Of a stretch of DNA of 64,000 bases, positions 52,008-60,893 are shown one piece after another; positions within the stretch are counted from its first letter, which is position 1, and each line of letters opens with the position of its first letter. The translations under genes and the position numbers were made by a program. Source of the DNA: Streptomyces sp. ICC1 (GTDB taxonomy: Bacteria > Actinomycetota > Actinomycetes > Streptomycetales > Streptomycetaceae); NCBI RefSeq assembly GCF_003287935.1, contig NZ_CP030287.1, positions 5,783,022-5,847,021 on the forward strand, read 5' to 3'. Under the pieces are notes generated by a model. That model did not search any database. It was given only the letters and a program-made list of their open reading frames with translations, and had not been told where the DNA came from.

Positions 52008-53441
52008 GTGACTGCCAAGCCCCGCATCCCCAATGTCCTGGCCGGCCGCTACGCCTCCGCGGAGCTCGCCGTCCTGTGGTCCCCCGAGTACAAGGTGACG
52101 CTGGAGCGGCGGCTGTGGCTCGCCGTGCTCCGCGCCCAGAAGGACCTCGGTATCGAGGTCCCGGACGAGGCCCTCGCCGACTACGAGCGTGTCCTGGAGA
52201 CCGTCGACCTCGCCTCCATCTCGGAGCGCGAGAAGGTCACCCGGCACGACGTGAAGGCCCGTATCGAGGAGTTCAACGCCCTCGCCGGCCACGAGCACGT
52301 CCACAAGGGCATGACCTCGCGCGACCTCACCGAGAACGTCGAGCAGCTCCAGATCCGGCTCTCGCTGGAGCTGGCCCGCGACCGTACGGTCGCCGTCCTC
52401 GCCCGCCTGGGCAAGCTGGCCGGCGAGCACGCCGAGCTGGTCATGGCCGGCCGCTCCCACAACGTCGCCGCGCAGGCGACGACCCTGGGCAAGCGCTTCG
52501 CCACGGCGGCCGATGAGCTGCTGGTCGCCTACGGGCGCCTGGAGGACCTGCTGGGCCGCTACCCGCTGCGCGGCATCAAGGGCCCCGTCGGCACCGCGCA
52601 GGACATGCTCGACCTGCTGGGCGGAGACGCCTCCAAGCTGGCCGACCTCGAACAGCGGATCGCCTCCCACCTCGGCTTCGGCCAGGCCTTCACCTCCGTC
52701 GGCCAGGTCTACCCGCGCTCGCTCGACTACGACGTGGTCACCGCCCTGGTGCAGCTGGCGGCCGCCCCGTCCTCGATCGCGAAGACCATCCGCCTGATGG
52801 CCGGCCACGAACTGGTCACCGAGGGCTTCAAGCCCGGCCAGGTCGGCTCCTCCGCGATGCCGCACAAGATGAACACCCGCTCCTGCGAGCGCGTGAACGG
52901 CCTGATGGTCATCCTGCGCGGCTACGCGTCGATGACCGGCGAGCTGGCCGGCGACCAGTGGAACGAGGGCGACGTCTCCTGCTCCGTGGTCCGCCGGGTC
53001 GCGCTGCCCGACGCCTTCTTCGCGCTCGACGGCCTGATGGAGACCTTCCTGACCGTCCTCGACGAGTTCGGCGCCTTCCCGGCCGTCGTGGCCCGCGAGC
53101 TGGACCGCTACCTCCCCTTCCTCGCCACCACCAAGGTCCTCATGGGCGCGGTGCGCGCCGGGGTGGGCCGCGAGGCCGCCCACGAGGTCATCAAGGAGCA
53201 CGCGGTGGCCTCCGCCCTCGCCATGCGCGAGCAGGGTGCCGAGCGCAACGAGCTGCTCGACAAGCTGGCCGCCGACGAGCGGATGCCGCTGGACCGGGCC
53301 CAGCTCGACGCCCTGATGGCCGACAAGCTGTCCTTCACCGGCGCTGCCGGCGACCAGGTCGCCGTGGTGGTCGCGCGCATCGAGCAGATCACCAAGGAGC
53401 ACCCGGAGGCCGCGGCCTACACCCCCGGGTCGATCCTCTGA
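52008..53441 (+). CDS. purB: adenylosuccinate lyase
   Basis: A 477-residue enzyme of purine synthesis, cleaving SAICAR and adenylosuccinate to release fumarate. The fumarase/aspartase-superfamily signature is VGSSAMPHKMNTRSCERV (about residues 280-297, with the catalytic flexible loop Ser); TSRDLTENVEQLQIR and AGRSHNVAAQATTLGKRFA carry the active-site His and substrate contacts. Its stop overlaps the first codon of mug. Confidence 0.95.
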   Translation: MTAKPRIPNVLAGRYASAELAVLWSPEYKVTLERRLWLAVLRAQKDLGIEVPDEALADYERVLETVDLASISEREKVTRHDVKARIEEFNALAGHEHVHKGMTSRDLTENVEQLQIRLSLELARDRTVAVLARLGKLAGEHAELVMAGRSHNVAAQATTLGKRFATAADELLVAYGRLEDLLGRYPLRGIKGPVGTAQDMLDLLGGDASKLADLEQRIASHLGFGQAFTSVGQVYPRSLDYDVVTALVQLAAAPSSIAKTIRLMAGHELVTEGFKPGQVGSSAMPHKMNTRSCERVNGLMVILRGYASMTGELAGDQWNEGDVSCSVVRRVALPDAFFALDGLMETFLTVLDEFGAFPAVVARELDRYLPFLATTKVLMGAVRAGVGREAAHEVIKEHAVASALAMREQGAERNELLDKLAADERMPLDRAQLDALMADKLSFTGAAGDQVAVVVARIEQITKEHPEAAAYTPGSIL

Positions 53442-54022
53442 CCCCCGAAGAGCTGAACGCCGCCCGTGACCGCGTCCTCCCGGACGTGGTCGCGGGCGGT
53501 CTGCGCGTCCTCTTCTGCGGGATCAACCCGGGCCTCCTCTCCGCCGCCACGGGCCACCACTTCGCCCGTCCCGGCAACCGCTTCTGGCCGGTCCTGCACC
53601 TGTCCGGCTTCACCCCGCGCCGCCTGGCCCCGGCGGAGCAGGAGGAGCTGCTGAGCTACCGCCTCGGCATCACCAACGTCGTGGCCCGGGCCACCGCCCG
53701 CGCCGACGAGCTGAGCGCCGAGGAGATCCGCGAGGGCGGCCGCATCTTGACCGCCAAGGTCGAACTCCTGCGCCCCCAGTGGCTGGCCGTGGTCGGAGTG
53801 ACCGCCTATCGCACGGCGTTCGGAGAGCGGAAGGCCCGGATCGGCCCCCAGGACCGCACCATCGGAGCCACTCGTGTCTGGGCCCTGCCCAACCCCAGCG
53901 GCCTCAACGCCCACTGGACCGCCGAGTCCATGTCCCACGAGTACGCCCGCCTCCGAGCGGCCGCCGAGTCCCCCGATCTCCCCCAGCTCGGAAAGGGGGG
54001 GTGGTGGATGGGGTGTGGCTGA
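53438..54022 (+). CDS. mug: mismatch-specific (G/U, G/T) DNA glycosylase
   Basis: A 194-residue Mug-type base-excision glycosylase: FCGINPGLLSAATGHHFARPGNRFWPVL (motif 1 with GINPG) and ALPNPSGLNAHW (motif 2 NPSGLN). The homologous N-terminus (TPEELNAARDRVLPDVVAGGLRVLF) starts exactly at a CTG codon that overlaps the purB stop (CTGA), so translation probably begins at CTG 53438; the first conventional codon is GTG 53486. The last 15 residues (LPQLGKGGWWMGCG) come from a G-rich repeat-like sequence and may be a late addition. Confidence 0.82.
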   Translation: MTPEELNAARDRVLPDVVAGGLRVLFCGINPGLLSAATGHHFARPGNRFWPVLHLSGFTPRRLAPAEQEELLSYRLGITNVVARATARADELSAEEIREGGRILTAKVELLRPQWLAVVGVTAYRTAFGERKARIGPQDRTIGATRVWALPNPSGLNAHWTAESMSHEYARLRAAAESPDLPQLGKGGWWMGCG

Positions 54023-54034
54023 TGATCTTCGGCT

Positions 54035-54700
54035 ATGGATATGACTGTGGCGCGTGCGCGTCTGCTGGTTCCGGTGTTTCTGCTGGTAGGGGCTGTGTTG
54101 GGGGTTTTGGGTCCGGTGCTGACGCGGCCGAGGCCGGACGGCGGGCGGGAGGTGGCCGGCGGGGCGCTCGGGCAGGTGGTGCACTTGCTGGCGAGGGCGG
54201 GGTGGTCCTGGGCGGCGTTCGCCTTCGCCGTCGGGTGGGTGTGCCGGTCGTGGCGGCGGGCAGTGTGGCTGGCGCCGGCTGCGTTGACGGTGGCGGTGAC
54301 GGCGTACTACCTGGTGAAGATGGCGCAGGGCGAGTTCCGGGCCTTCGACATGACGGTGGGCTACTACGAGCAGCCGGACCCCTTGCCGATCGACTGGGCC
54401 GGTTTCCTGTCGAAGGCGGTGGCGTGGTGGGTAGCGGCCGTCACCTTCGGCCCGCTACTGGGCTGGGCCGGCACCCTGGCCCGCCGCCCCCACCTCAGCG
54501 GACTGGCCTTCCGGCTGCTGGTCCCGCTGATCGCGATCGTCGACATGACCGTGCGCCTTCCCGGCAGCCGGGAACTCGACGGCGCAGTCGCCATCGACAC
54601 CTGGAGCACCGTACGGATCGCCGCCGCTGTTACCTGCGCACTCCTGACCGTCTGGGCGCTGCACACCACCCTCCGCGCCCGCCGCGTCGTCCGCACCTGA
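54035..54700 (+). CDS. multi-pass membrane protein of unknown function
   Basis: A 221-residue protein with about six hydrophobic segments (LLVPVFLLVGAVLGVLGPVL, WSWAAFAFAVGWVC, VWLAPAALTVAVTAYYLV, AVAWWVAAVTFGPLLGWAG, LAFRLLVPLIAIVD, IAAAVTCALLTVWALH). No family I can name with certainty; it resembles small DUF6518-like Streptomyces membrane proteins. ATG 54035, 12 bp after mug. Confidence 0.7.
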   Translation: MDMTVARARLLVPVFLLVGAVLGVLGPVLTRPRPDGGREVAGGALGQVVHLLARAGWSWAAFAFAVGWVCRSWRRAVWLAPAALTVAVTAYYLVKMAQGEFRAFDMTVGYYEQPDPLPIDWAGFLSKAVAWWVAAVTFGPLLGWAGTLARRPHLSGLAFRLLVPLIAIVDMTVRLPGSRELDGAVAIDTWSTVRIAAAVTCALLTVWALHTTLRARRVVRT

Positions 54701-54771
54701 GCGGGCCCCGCAGCCGCGGCGCGGAACTGCCCGGCCTCGTACGCCAGCCTGCCGGACACAGCCACCCCCCG

Positions 54772-55430
54772 CTACCGCGCCCAGTGGACGCCGAGCTCGG
54801 CGATCTGGGCGAGCTGCTCGGGGGTGAGCCGACCGCGGCGCTGATTCTGGTTGACGATCCACACCCCCGTCCGGTGCTCACCGCCAGCGGGGAGCAGCTC
54901 GACGTGCCCGCGCCCCGGCAGGCCCCCCGCCCTCCCGCTCCACGTACCGCGCCAGGGCCTCAACTCCTGTCTGGAAAGCCGCTGCACCCCGCCCTGACGT
55001 GGTGGTCGCAGGCGTCTTCGCGATGGTCTTGCGGGGCCGTACGGCCTCCTTCACGCCGAGCTTCCCGAGCCGTTCGCGCTGCTCGTAGCCGAGCCGGCCG
55101 AGTTCCGGCGTTGGGTGGCGAGCCAGCGACCGATGTCCTCTCCGTGCCGGGGCACCCTGGGGACGGTCGCTCTGAGGCGGGCGCCTTCGGGCGGTGGCAT
55201 GCCGCGGGGTGGCCGGTGTTCCGTGGAGGTCGTAGGAGGCCCGCGCGGCGGCGAGGTTCTCGGTGCAGGCGGCGTCGGCGGTGTCCCGCACGATCCCCAG
55301 CTCTTCCGGCCCGCCCGGGTGTTCCCCGCTCAGCCCGGTGCGGAAGGTGCGGTGCTGGTCGGGGAGCCACCGGCCGGGCGGGTACGGGCTCCCGGTATGG
55401 CGGTACGGCGCCTTGAGGCGGCTTCTGCCT
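54772..55430 (-). pseudogene. decayed helicase-associated (HA) domain protein
   Basis: Minus-strand frames carry successive HA-domain modules: HTGSPYPPGRWLPDQHRTF, then DTADAACTENLAAARASYDL-HGTPATPRHATA, then EDIGRWLATQRRN in a different frame, LGRLGYEQRERLGKLGV back in the first, and TGVWIVNQNQRRGRLTPEQL-AQIAELGVHWA in another. At least three frame changes are needed; one is next to the G-run around 54926-54934. Intact proteins of this type are long helicases with tandem HA repeats. Decay or sequencing error cannot be separated here. Confidence 0.6.
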
Positions 55431-55718
55431 GTGCCGGATGTCCGTTGAGTTGTTCGCGCGGTCGGCCGTCCGGCACGTGGTTCCCATGGGGCTCGGCCGG
55501 GCTTTGGAGCGGGTGGGGTTCGCGCGTGTTCCTAGTGCTCCGACCGGGAAGGTCCGCCGGGTCGCGGCGCCCGGCACGGCACCTCGCCGCGTTGTCGGAC
55601 CACGGCGGTACGTCCAGTACGAGCCGCGGCCCTCCGCCCGGGGGCCCCTCCCGGCGGTAGCTGGGGGAGAGGCACCGCACCGAACACCGCGACCCGGCAA
55701 ACCTTCCCGGCCACAGCA
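55431..55718. other. non-coding remnant region
   Basis: No convincing gene. The upstream part may be further HA remnant. Around 55628-55675 is a palindromic GC element (CCCGGGGGCCCCTCCCGG near GGTAGCTGGGGGAGA) of the kind scattered between Streptomyces genes. Confidence 0.4.
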
Positions 55719-56171
55719 CTAGCCGCCAAGTGTGCCTGTGGAGGCGTCCTGCAGCGTGGTGCGGAGCAGGGCGATGGTGGAGGCCAGTTCCTCCAGTGCG
55801 TGGGTTGTCAGCGGTGCGGCGAGCCAGGAGCGTAGTCCGCCCTGGAAGGTGGGTGTGGCGGCGGCCAGCAGCTTGCCGCCTTCGGGGGTCAGCTCCAGCA
55901 GCGACGAGCGGCGGTTGCTGGGGTTGGGCCGCCGGATCACCCAGCCGGCGGCTTCCAGGCGGTCCACGCCCTTGCTGGTGGCCCCGACGGTGATGGCGGC
56001 CTCTTCGGCCAGGTCGTTGACCCGGCAGTCGTCCTGGCTGTCGATGATGCGCAGGAACTCGTACTGGCCCATCGTCAGGCCGTGTTCGGTGCGCAGGCGT
56101 TCGCCCAGCGCGTTGTAGAGCCTGGTCTCGTAGCGGACGAGGTCCATGAACACCTGTGGGAGGTCGGTCAC
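55719..56171 (-). CDS. MarR-family transcriptional regulator
   Basis: A 150-residue regulator: winged helix at about residues 45-110 (CRVNDLAEEAAITVGATSKGVDRLEAAGWV, then NRRSSLLELTPEG wing). GTG 56171 has GGAG six bases upstream. It is divergent from an alpha/beta hydrolase gene, with a perfect 12-bp palindrome between them; by the usual MarR logic it represses both. Confidence 0.87.
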   Translation of the reverse strand: MTDLPQVFMDLVRYETRLYNALGERLRTEHGLTMGQYEFLRIIDSQDDCRVNDLAEEAAITVGATSKGVDRLEAAGWVIRRPNPSNRRSSLLELTPEGGKLLAAATPTFQGGLRSWLAAPLTTHALEELASTIALLRTTLQDASTGTLGG

Positions 56172-56198
56172 GCTCTGCTCCAGATTCGCGGGAATGAC

Positions 56199-56221
56199 AT
56201 TCCTAGGAATATACTTCCTAG
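56199..56221. promoter_or_regulatory. MarR operator candidate with -10 element
   Basis: ATTCCTAGGAAT (56199-56210) is a perfect palindrome; TTCCTAG is repeated at 56215-56221. A rightward -10 (TATACT, 56210-56215) sits between, so a bound repressor would block the hydrolase promoter. Confidence 0.55.
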
Positions 56222-56250
56222 TGAAGAACGATACGCATCCGGAGGATCCC

Positions 56251-57150
56251 ATGAGCAAGGCACAGCGCGCGACGATCGACGCCCTGATGCGGCAGGCCCC
56301 GTTCGACGGCAGCCTTCCGCCGGAGCAGACACGCAAGGACTTCGAGGCCCAGATGGCCTCGGGCCCCGCCCCGGCAGGCGTGAGCGTCACCTCCTCCGTG
56401 CTCGGCGGGCGCCCCGCCCTGACCGTCGAGCCCGAAGACAGCCCCGCCACCGGGACGATCCTCTACTTCCACGGCGGAGGCTGGGTCTTCGGCTCACCCG
56501 CCACCGCTCTGCAGCTCACCGCCGCACTCGTGCGCCGCACCGGGATCCGCGCCGTCTCGCTCGACTACCGGCTCGCCCCCGAACACCCCTTCCCCGCCGC
56601 CCTCCAGGACGCCCTCACCGCCTACCGCGACCTGCTCGACCAAGGCGTTCCGGCCGACCAGATCGTCCTGGCCGGGGAGTCGGCAGGCGGCGGCCTCAGC
56701 ATCACCACCCTGCTCACCGCCCGCGAAGCCGGACTGCCTATGCCGGCCGCCGCGGCCGTCTTCTCCCCGACCCTGGACGCCACCCTCTCGGGCGAGAGCA
56801 TGACCACCAAGCACGACGCCGACCCGCTCTTCACCCACGCGGACCTGACCACCGTCTTCGCCCACTACCTCGCCGGACAGGACCCCGCCCAGCCGCTGCT
56901 GAGCCCGGCCCTCCACGCCGACCCGACCGGGCTGCCCCCGCTGCTGCTCCAGGCAGGCTCCAACGAGATCCTCCTCGACGACTCCACCCGCTTCGCCGTC
57001 CGGGCGGCCGCGGCCGGCGTCGACGTCCAGCTCGACATCACCGCCGACGTCCCCCACGTCTTCCAGGCCTTCGAAGGCATGCTCGACGAGGCCGACGCGG
57101 CCCTGGACCGCGCCGCCCGCTTCATCGCCACCGCGCTGGCCCGCACCTGA
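56251..57150 (+). CDS. alpha/beta hydrolase, HSL-type esterase
   Basis: A 299-residue esterase of the hormone-sensitive-lipase family. Oxyanion-hole motif HGGGWVFG (about 75-82), nucleophile GESAGGGLS, catalytic Asp in LLDDSTR region and His in VPHVFQAFE. GGAGG ahead of ATG 56251 is a good ribosome site. Likely substrate: short acyl esters or lactones; the MarR neighbour suggests induction by a small phenolic or lipophilic compound. Confidence 0.9.
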   Translation: MSKAQRATIDALMRQAPFDGSLPPEQTRKDFEAQMASGPAPAGVSVTSSVLGGRPALTVEPEDSPATGTILYFHGGGWVFGSPATALQLTAALVRRTGIRAVSLDYRLAPEHPFPAALQDALTAYRDLLDQGVPADQIVLAGESAGGGLSITTLLTAREAGLPMPAAAAVFSPTLDATLSGESMTTKHDADPLFTHADLTTVFAHYLAGQDPAQPLLSPALHADPTGLPPLLLQAGSNEILLDDSTRFAVRAAAAGVDVQLDITADVPHVFQAFEGMLDEADAALDRAARFIATALART

Positions 57151-57214
57151 ACCGTTCCCCACCACCGCGCGGTGCCGGCCGTTCGCCCGTTGCCGGCTCA
57201 CGCTCCGCGCGTAC

Positions 57215-57220
57215 TAGGGT
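57215..57220 (+). promoter_or_regulatory. -10 element TAGGGT, leaderless type
   Basis: TAGGGT ends 6 bp before ATG 57227; no ribosome site. Confidence 0.45.
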
Positions 57221-57226
57221 CCATGG

Positions 57227-57880
57227 ATGCGGATGTACCTCTCTTCCTTCCGGACGGGCGACCACCCGGGCCGGATGCTGGGGCTTCTGGCCCCTCAAGC
57301 CTCCCCTGTTGACGTCGCGGTGATCGCCAACGCGATGGACGCCCTGCCGGACAGCGAGCGCCGGACCGCGGTCGAGCGGGAACTCGGTGCGCTGGCCGAG
57401 CTCGGACTGCGGCCAGTCGAAGTCGACTTGCGCGCGTTCTTCGGCAAGCCCGCCGATGAGGTCGCGGCTGTTCTCGCCCGGTGCTCCCTGGTCTGGGTCC
57501 GTGGCGGCAACGTATTCGTCCTGCGCCAGGCCCTGGCCCGCAGCGGTGCCGACACCGCCCTGGCCGATCTGGTGCGGCAGGACGCCATCGTCTATGCCGG
57601 CTACAGTGCCGGCGCCTGCGTGCTGGCTCCTGACCTGCACGGACTCGAGCAGTGCGACGATCCGCAGGCAGTACGCGCCGCTTACGGCGACCCGGCCCGC
57701 TGGGACGGACTGGCCCTCCTCGACTACATCGTCGTACCCCACGTCGACTCGCCCGGACATCCCGAATCCGAAGTCCTCGGCATCGTCGCCGACCGCTACC
57801 GCGCCGGAGGCATCGCCCATCGGGCCCTGCGCGACGGCCAGGCCATCGTGATCAACGGCGACTCCACGAGCATCTGGTGA
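57227..57880 (+). CDS. peptidase S51-like (peptidase E / cyanophycinase-type) protein
   Basis: A 217-residue protein of the type 1 glutamine-amidotransferase-like fold. The nucleophile elbow is YAGYSAGACVLAPD (Ser at about 127); WVRGGNVFVLRQAL and the VVPHVDSPGHPES segment carry the other conserved residues. Peptidase E cleaves Asp-Xaa dipeptides, but the close substrate is unknown. Confidence 0.85.
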   Translation: MRMYLSSFRTGDHPGRMLGLLAPQASPVDVAVIANAMDALPDSERRTAVERELGALAELGLRPVEVDLRAFFGKPADEVAAVLARCSLVWVRGGNVFVLRQALARSGADTALADLVRQDAIVYAGYSAGACVLAPDLHGLEQCDDPQAVRAAYGDPARWDGLALLDYIVVPHVDSPGHPESEVLGIVADRYRAGGIAHRALRDGQAIVINGDSTSIW

Positions 57881-57894
57881 CCGAGACCCGTGGG

Positions 57895-57918
57895 CGTGGT
57901 GCCACGCGTGGCGCCACG
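57895..57918. terminator. 24-bp inverted repeat after the S51-like gene
   Basis: CGTGGTGCCACG is followed directly by CGTGGCGCCACG; the two halves pair at 11 of 12 positions, and each half is itself nearly symmetrical. No T-run. A terminator or cruciform element between convergent genes. Confidence 0.45.
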
Positions 57919-58004
57919 ACGGCCGCCGACTTTCGCGCTCGTGCCGGCCGGGCGTTCCGGAGCCGGGAGGACCGTACGGTCCTCACCGGCAGCCCGGCCT
58001 CGTC

Positions 58005-58718
58005 CTAGGTGGCCGGCTTGCGGCCCCAGACGAACACGGTGTCGCCGGTGCTGGTGGTGTTCCAGAGGCGCTCCGCGTCCGCGAGCTGCAGGTTGATGCA
58101 GCCCGCCGACCCGCCGCCGTTGAAGAGGCCGCCGTACACGCCGTGCAGGGCCTGGCCGCCGGAGAAGTACTGGGCGTAGGGCATGGGGGCGTCGTCGTAC
58201 AGATCGGACGTCTCGTCGATGACGCGGTCGGTGATCTCGTGCCGGCCCTCGCGGGTCTGCTGCCCCCACCTGCCGGTGCGGACCGGGACCGCCCGGTAGA
58301 CCTGCGTGCCGTCGTACTGCACCCACAACAGCTGCCGGGTGAGGTCCACGCACACGACCCTGCGCTCACCGGCCGGGCACTTGGCGTCCCGGTTGGGGTG
58401 GCGGCGTTCCTCGACGACCAGGGTCGTGCGGTACGTTGCCAGGTTCGCGCTGCCGTCGGCGGGCGCGAGCCGTTCGCGCTGCTGGAACGCGCGGATGGCC
58501 TCGCAGTCGGCCGTGCTCTGGCGGCCGTCGGCGGGCAGACGCAGGTACTGTTCCATCTCCCACTGGTACGGACCGGTGTCGGCGGTGCAGGCGGCCGGGG
58601 GTGCGCCGGGAGTGACGGCATCAGCCCCCGCAGGCGTCGGGAACATCGCCAGCAGCCAGGTGAGGGACGCCGGGAGCAGGACGCCCCTCGGGCGCCGACG
58701 GTGCCGTGGTGCGGGCAA
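58005..58718 (-). CDS. L,D-transpeptidase (YkuD domain), secreted
   Basis: A 237-residue exported protein. TTG 58718 is chosen because GGAGG lies seven bases upstream and a signal peptide (basic start, GVLLPASLTWLLAMF, cut near AGADA) follows directly. The catalytic motif is HGVYGGLFNGGGSAGCINL (His and Cys), as in enzymes that form 3-3 peptidoglycan crosslinks. A region resembling a peptidoglycan-binding helix (STADCEAIRAFQQRERLAP) precedes the catalytic domain. Confidence 0.88.
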   Translation of the reverse strand: MPAPRHRRRPRGVLLPASLTWLLAMFPTPAGADAVTPGAPPAACTADTGPYQWEMEQYLRLPADGRQSTADCEAIRAFQQRERLAPADGSANLATYRTTLVVEERRHPNRDAKCPAGERRVVCVDLTRQLLWVQYDGTQVYRAVPVRTGRWGQQTREGRHEITDRVIDETSDLYDDAPMPYAQYFSGGQALHGVYGGLFNGGGSAGCINLQLADAERLWNTTSTGDTVFVWGRKPAT

Positions 58719-58860
58719 GGTGCGGCCTCCAGACGTGTGCCCCCGCGCGGGATCCCGCGCGACGACGGAACGCGGACCCCTTGCCCGCATTCGAGCACGT
58801 CCGGCCGTGTCGCGCGCCGTGGTGCGGGGCCATCCGGGTCCGCGGTGGTGGGGTGTCCCT

Positions 58861-59604
58861 GTGCCCGCACGAGTGAGGTTCCTGCGCGCGCCGCTCGCCG
58901 CGGCGCTGGCTCTCCTGGCCGGCTGCGGCGGCGGCGAGGTGAGCGGCGAGGTGAGACGCCCGGTCACCCAGGACGAGGCCCAGCTGCTGGCGCTCGTACG
59001 GCTGTCGGCCTACGAGTCGAGTCCCGCGGCCCTGACCGTACGCGTTCCCGGCCCGGCGGGGGTCACCGTCGTCACCGGGGTGGTGGACTACCGCACGCGC
59101 CGCGCCTCGGGGACCTTCACGGTCCCCGGACGGCCCGCGGCCGGCGGGGCCCTGGCCTGGGACGCCGGGAGCGTGTCCGTGGACCCGGCCGGAGGCCCCC
59201 GGCGCTGGTCGCGGCGGCCCTACACCCGGGACCCGCTGGACCGGGCGCTGCTCCTGACCCTCCAGCTGGGGCAGGACCGTCCGGAGAACGCGCAGCTCCT
59301 CGCGCAGTCGGGCGCCCAGTGGCTCGGGCGGCGAAGGCTGCCGGACGCGGACGGGCGGGAAGGCGGGGGGGAAGGTCCGTACGAGGTCTTCGCGGGCCCG
59401 AGGCCCCCGGGCCGAGAAGGGGCCCGGGCCTCGCCGCTGACGTACTGGGTCGACGCGAAGGGCGCCGTGCGCCGGGTCGAGGCGCGCCTGACCGGCGAGG
59501 GCCCGGCGGCGACGGTGGATTTCACCGGTTCGCCCGCCGGGCCCGTGGCCCCTGCCGGGCCCACCGCGACCGCGCCTCCTCAGCCGCGGGACGGCAACGG
59601 GTAG
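58861..59604 (+). CDS. hypothetical lipoprotein
   Basis: A 247-residue protein with a clear lipobox (ALLAGCGGG) after a short signal sequence. The rest is a soluble beta-rich domain with no motif I recognise (TVRVPGPAGVTVVTGVVDYRTR, WVDAKGAVRRVEARL) and a Pro/Ala-rich tail. GTG 58861 or GTG 58873 could start it. The 3' end overlaps the convergent beta-helix gene by 25 bp. Confidence 0.68.
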   Translation: MPARVRFLRAPLAAALALLAGCGGGEVSGEVRRPVTQDEAQLLALVRLSAYESSPAALTVRVPGPAGVTVVTGVVDYRTRRASGTFTVPGRPAAGGALAWDAGSVSVDPAGGPRRWSRRPYTRDPLDRALLLTLQLGQDRPENAQLLAQSGAQWLGRRRLPDADGREGGGEGPYEVFAGPRPPGREGARASPLTYWVDAKGAVRRVEARLTGEGPAATVDFTGSPAGPVAPAGPTATAPPQPRDGNG

Positions 59605-60893
59605 CGCGCGGGGTCCGCGGGGGGCATCGCGGCCGCCGGGCTGCCAGGGGCCGTGCCCGGGCCCGGCATCGAGGGCTGCGGCGCGGGCGCGGGCACCCGC
59701 CGGAACGACAGCCCCGCGGGGGCGGACGGAGGGGGTGGCCCGGCAGCCGGGGACAGCGGGGCCGCGGGCTGGCCGCACCGGGCCGCGCCGGCCAGGCCGT
59801 CGGGCGAGGCCGTCATCTCGCCGTTGCCGGCGAAGCAGTTCCCGGCGGCGCCGGCGGCGGCCAGGATGAGGTCGGTGCCGTTGCTGGTCACCCGGTTGGC
59901 CCCGACCCTGTTGCCGGTGACCGGGTAGCCGAGGACATCGGCGAGGAGGACACCGGCGTGCCGGTTGCCGCCGATCAGGTTGCGCTCCAGGACGTTGTCC
60001 CGGCCGCCGCCGATGCCGATCCCGATGCCGAAGCCGCCGTCCGCCTGCTCCGGGCTCGCCGCGTCGTTGTTGTCGACGAGCGTGTTCCCGGCGAAGACGG
60101 CCCCGCGCTGCGGAGCGAGGGACTCCAGGTCGTTGGAGTTCACGGCCGCCCCGACGCGGTTCAGGCGGGAGAGGTTGCCCAGGAAGTACAGGTCCTGCGA
60201 GGCGTTGGTGACCTCCAGCCCGACCGCGTTGTGCTCGACGGTGTTGTCACGGACGACCGTCCGGCAGGGCGAGCACTGGCCCACGTAGATCCCCGAGTCC
60301 GCGTGGCCGGAGGCGTAGGAGTGCTCGATGACGCCCTCGCTCGCGTCGAACGCGTAGATCCCGTACAGAGCGTTGTTGTGCGCCGTGACGTACGAGGCGC
60401 GAAAGCCGTGCAGCGGAGGGTGGAGGCGGGTGTCCAGGCGCTCGTAGTGCTTGCCGCCGCCCGCGCCCGCCTGACGGGAGGCGTCGGTGACGCCGGTGAT
60501 CAGCAGGCCGTTCGCCAGGTGGTTGCGCACGGTCAGGTTCTCCACGGCCGACCCCGCGCCGGTGACGGTGATCCCGTTGGCGCGCCGGAACTCCCCGTCG
60601 ATCACGGTGGAGTTGCGGTCGGCTCCCCGCAGGACGACGCGGGGAGTGGCGAGGGTGACGCTCTCGCGGTAGGTGCCCGGGGCGGCCAGGACCAGGTCGC
60701 CGGGGCGGGCCCGGTCCACGGCCTTCTGGAGGGAGGGGAAATCCGCCGGGACGCGCAGGACGAGCGGTCCGCGGGAGGAGCCGGAGGAGCCGGAGGATCC
60801 GGAGGAGTCGTCGGTGGGCGGGGCGCAGGAGGCGCTCGCCAGGGCCGCCAGGACGGTGGCGGCGGCGAGCAGGGCGCGGAGGCGGGATCGCAT
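59580..60893 (-). CDS. right-handed beta-helix (NosD/pectate-lyase-like) lipoprotein
   Basis: A 437-residue exported protein: signal sequence with candidate lipobox SASC (Cys 23), a Ser/Gly linker (SGSSGSSGSS), then parallel beta-helix repeats (VPADFPSLQKAVDRARPGDL, ENLTVRNHLANGLLITGV, VVRDNTVEHNAVGLEVTNAS, GNLIGGNRH-type turns rich in Asn) and a Pro-rich C-terminus. Such folds bind or cleave carbohydrates. Divergent from the Dyp peroxidase gene with only 75 bp between starts, so the two probably share regulation. Confidence 0.82.
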   Translation of the reverse strand: MRSRLRALLAAATVLAALASASCAPPTDDSSGSSGSSGSSRGPLVLRVPADFPSLQKAVDRARPGDLVLAAPGTYRESVTLATPRVVLRGADRNSTVIDGEFRRANGITVTGAGSAVENLTVRNHLANGLLITGVTDASRQAGAGGGKHYERLDTRLHPPLHGFRASYVTAHNNALYGIYAFDASEGVIEHSYASGHADSGIYVGQCSPCRTVVRDNTVEHNAVGLEVTNASQDLYFLGNLSRLNRVGAAVNSNDLESLAPQRGAVFAGNTLVDNNDAASPEQADGGFGIGIGIGGGRDNVLERNLIGGNRHAGVLLADVLGYPVTGNRVGANRVTSNGTDLILAAAGAAGNCFAGNGEMTASPDGLAGAARCGQPAAPLSPAAGPPPPSAPAGLSFRRVPAPAPQPSMPGPGTAPGSPAAAMPPADPARYPLPSRG

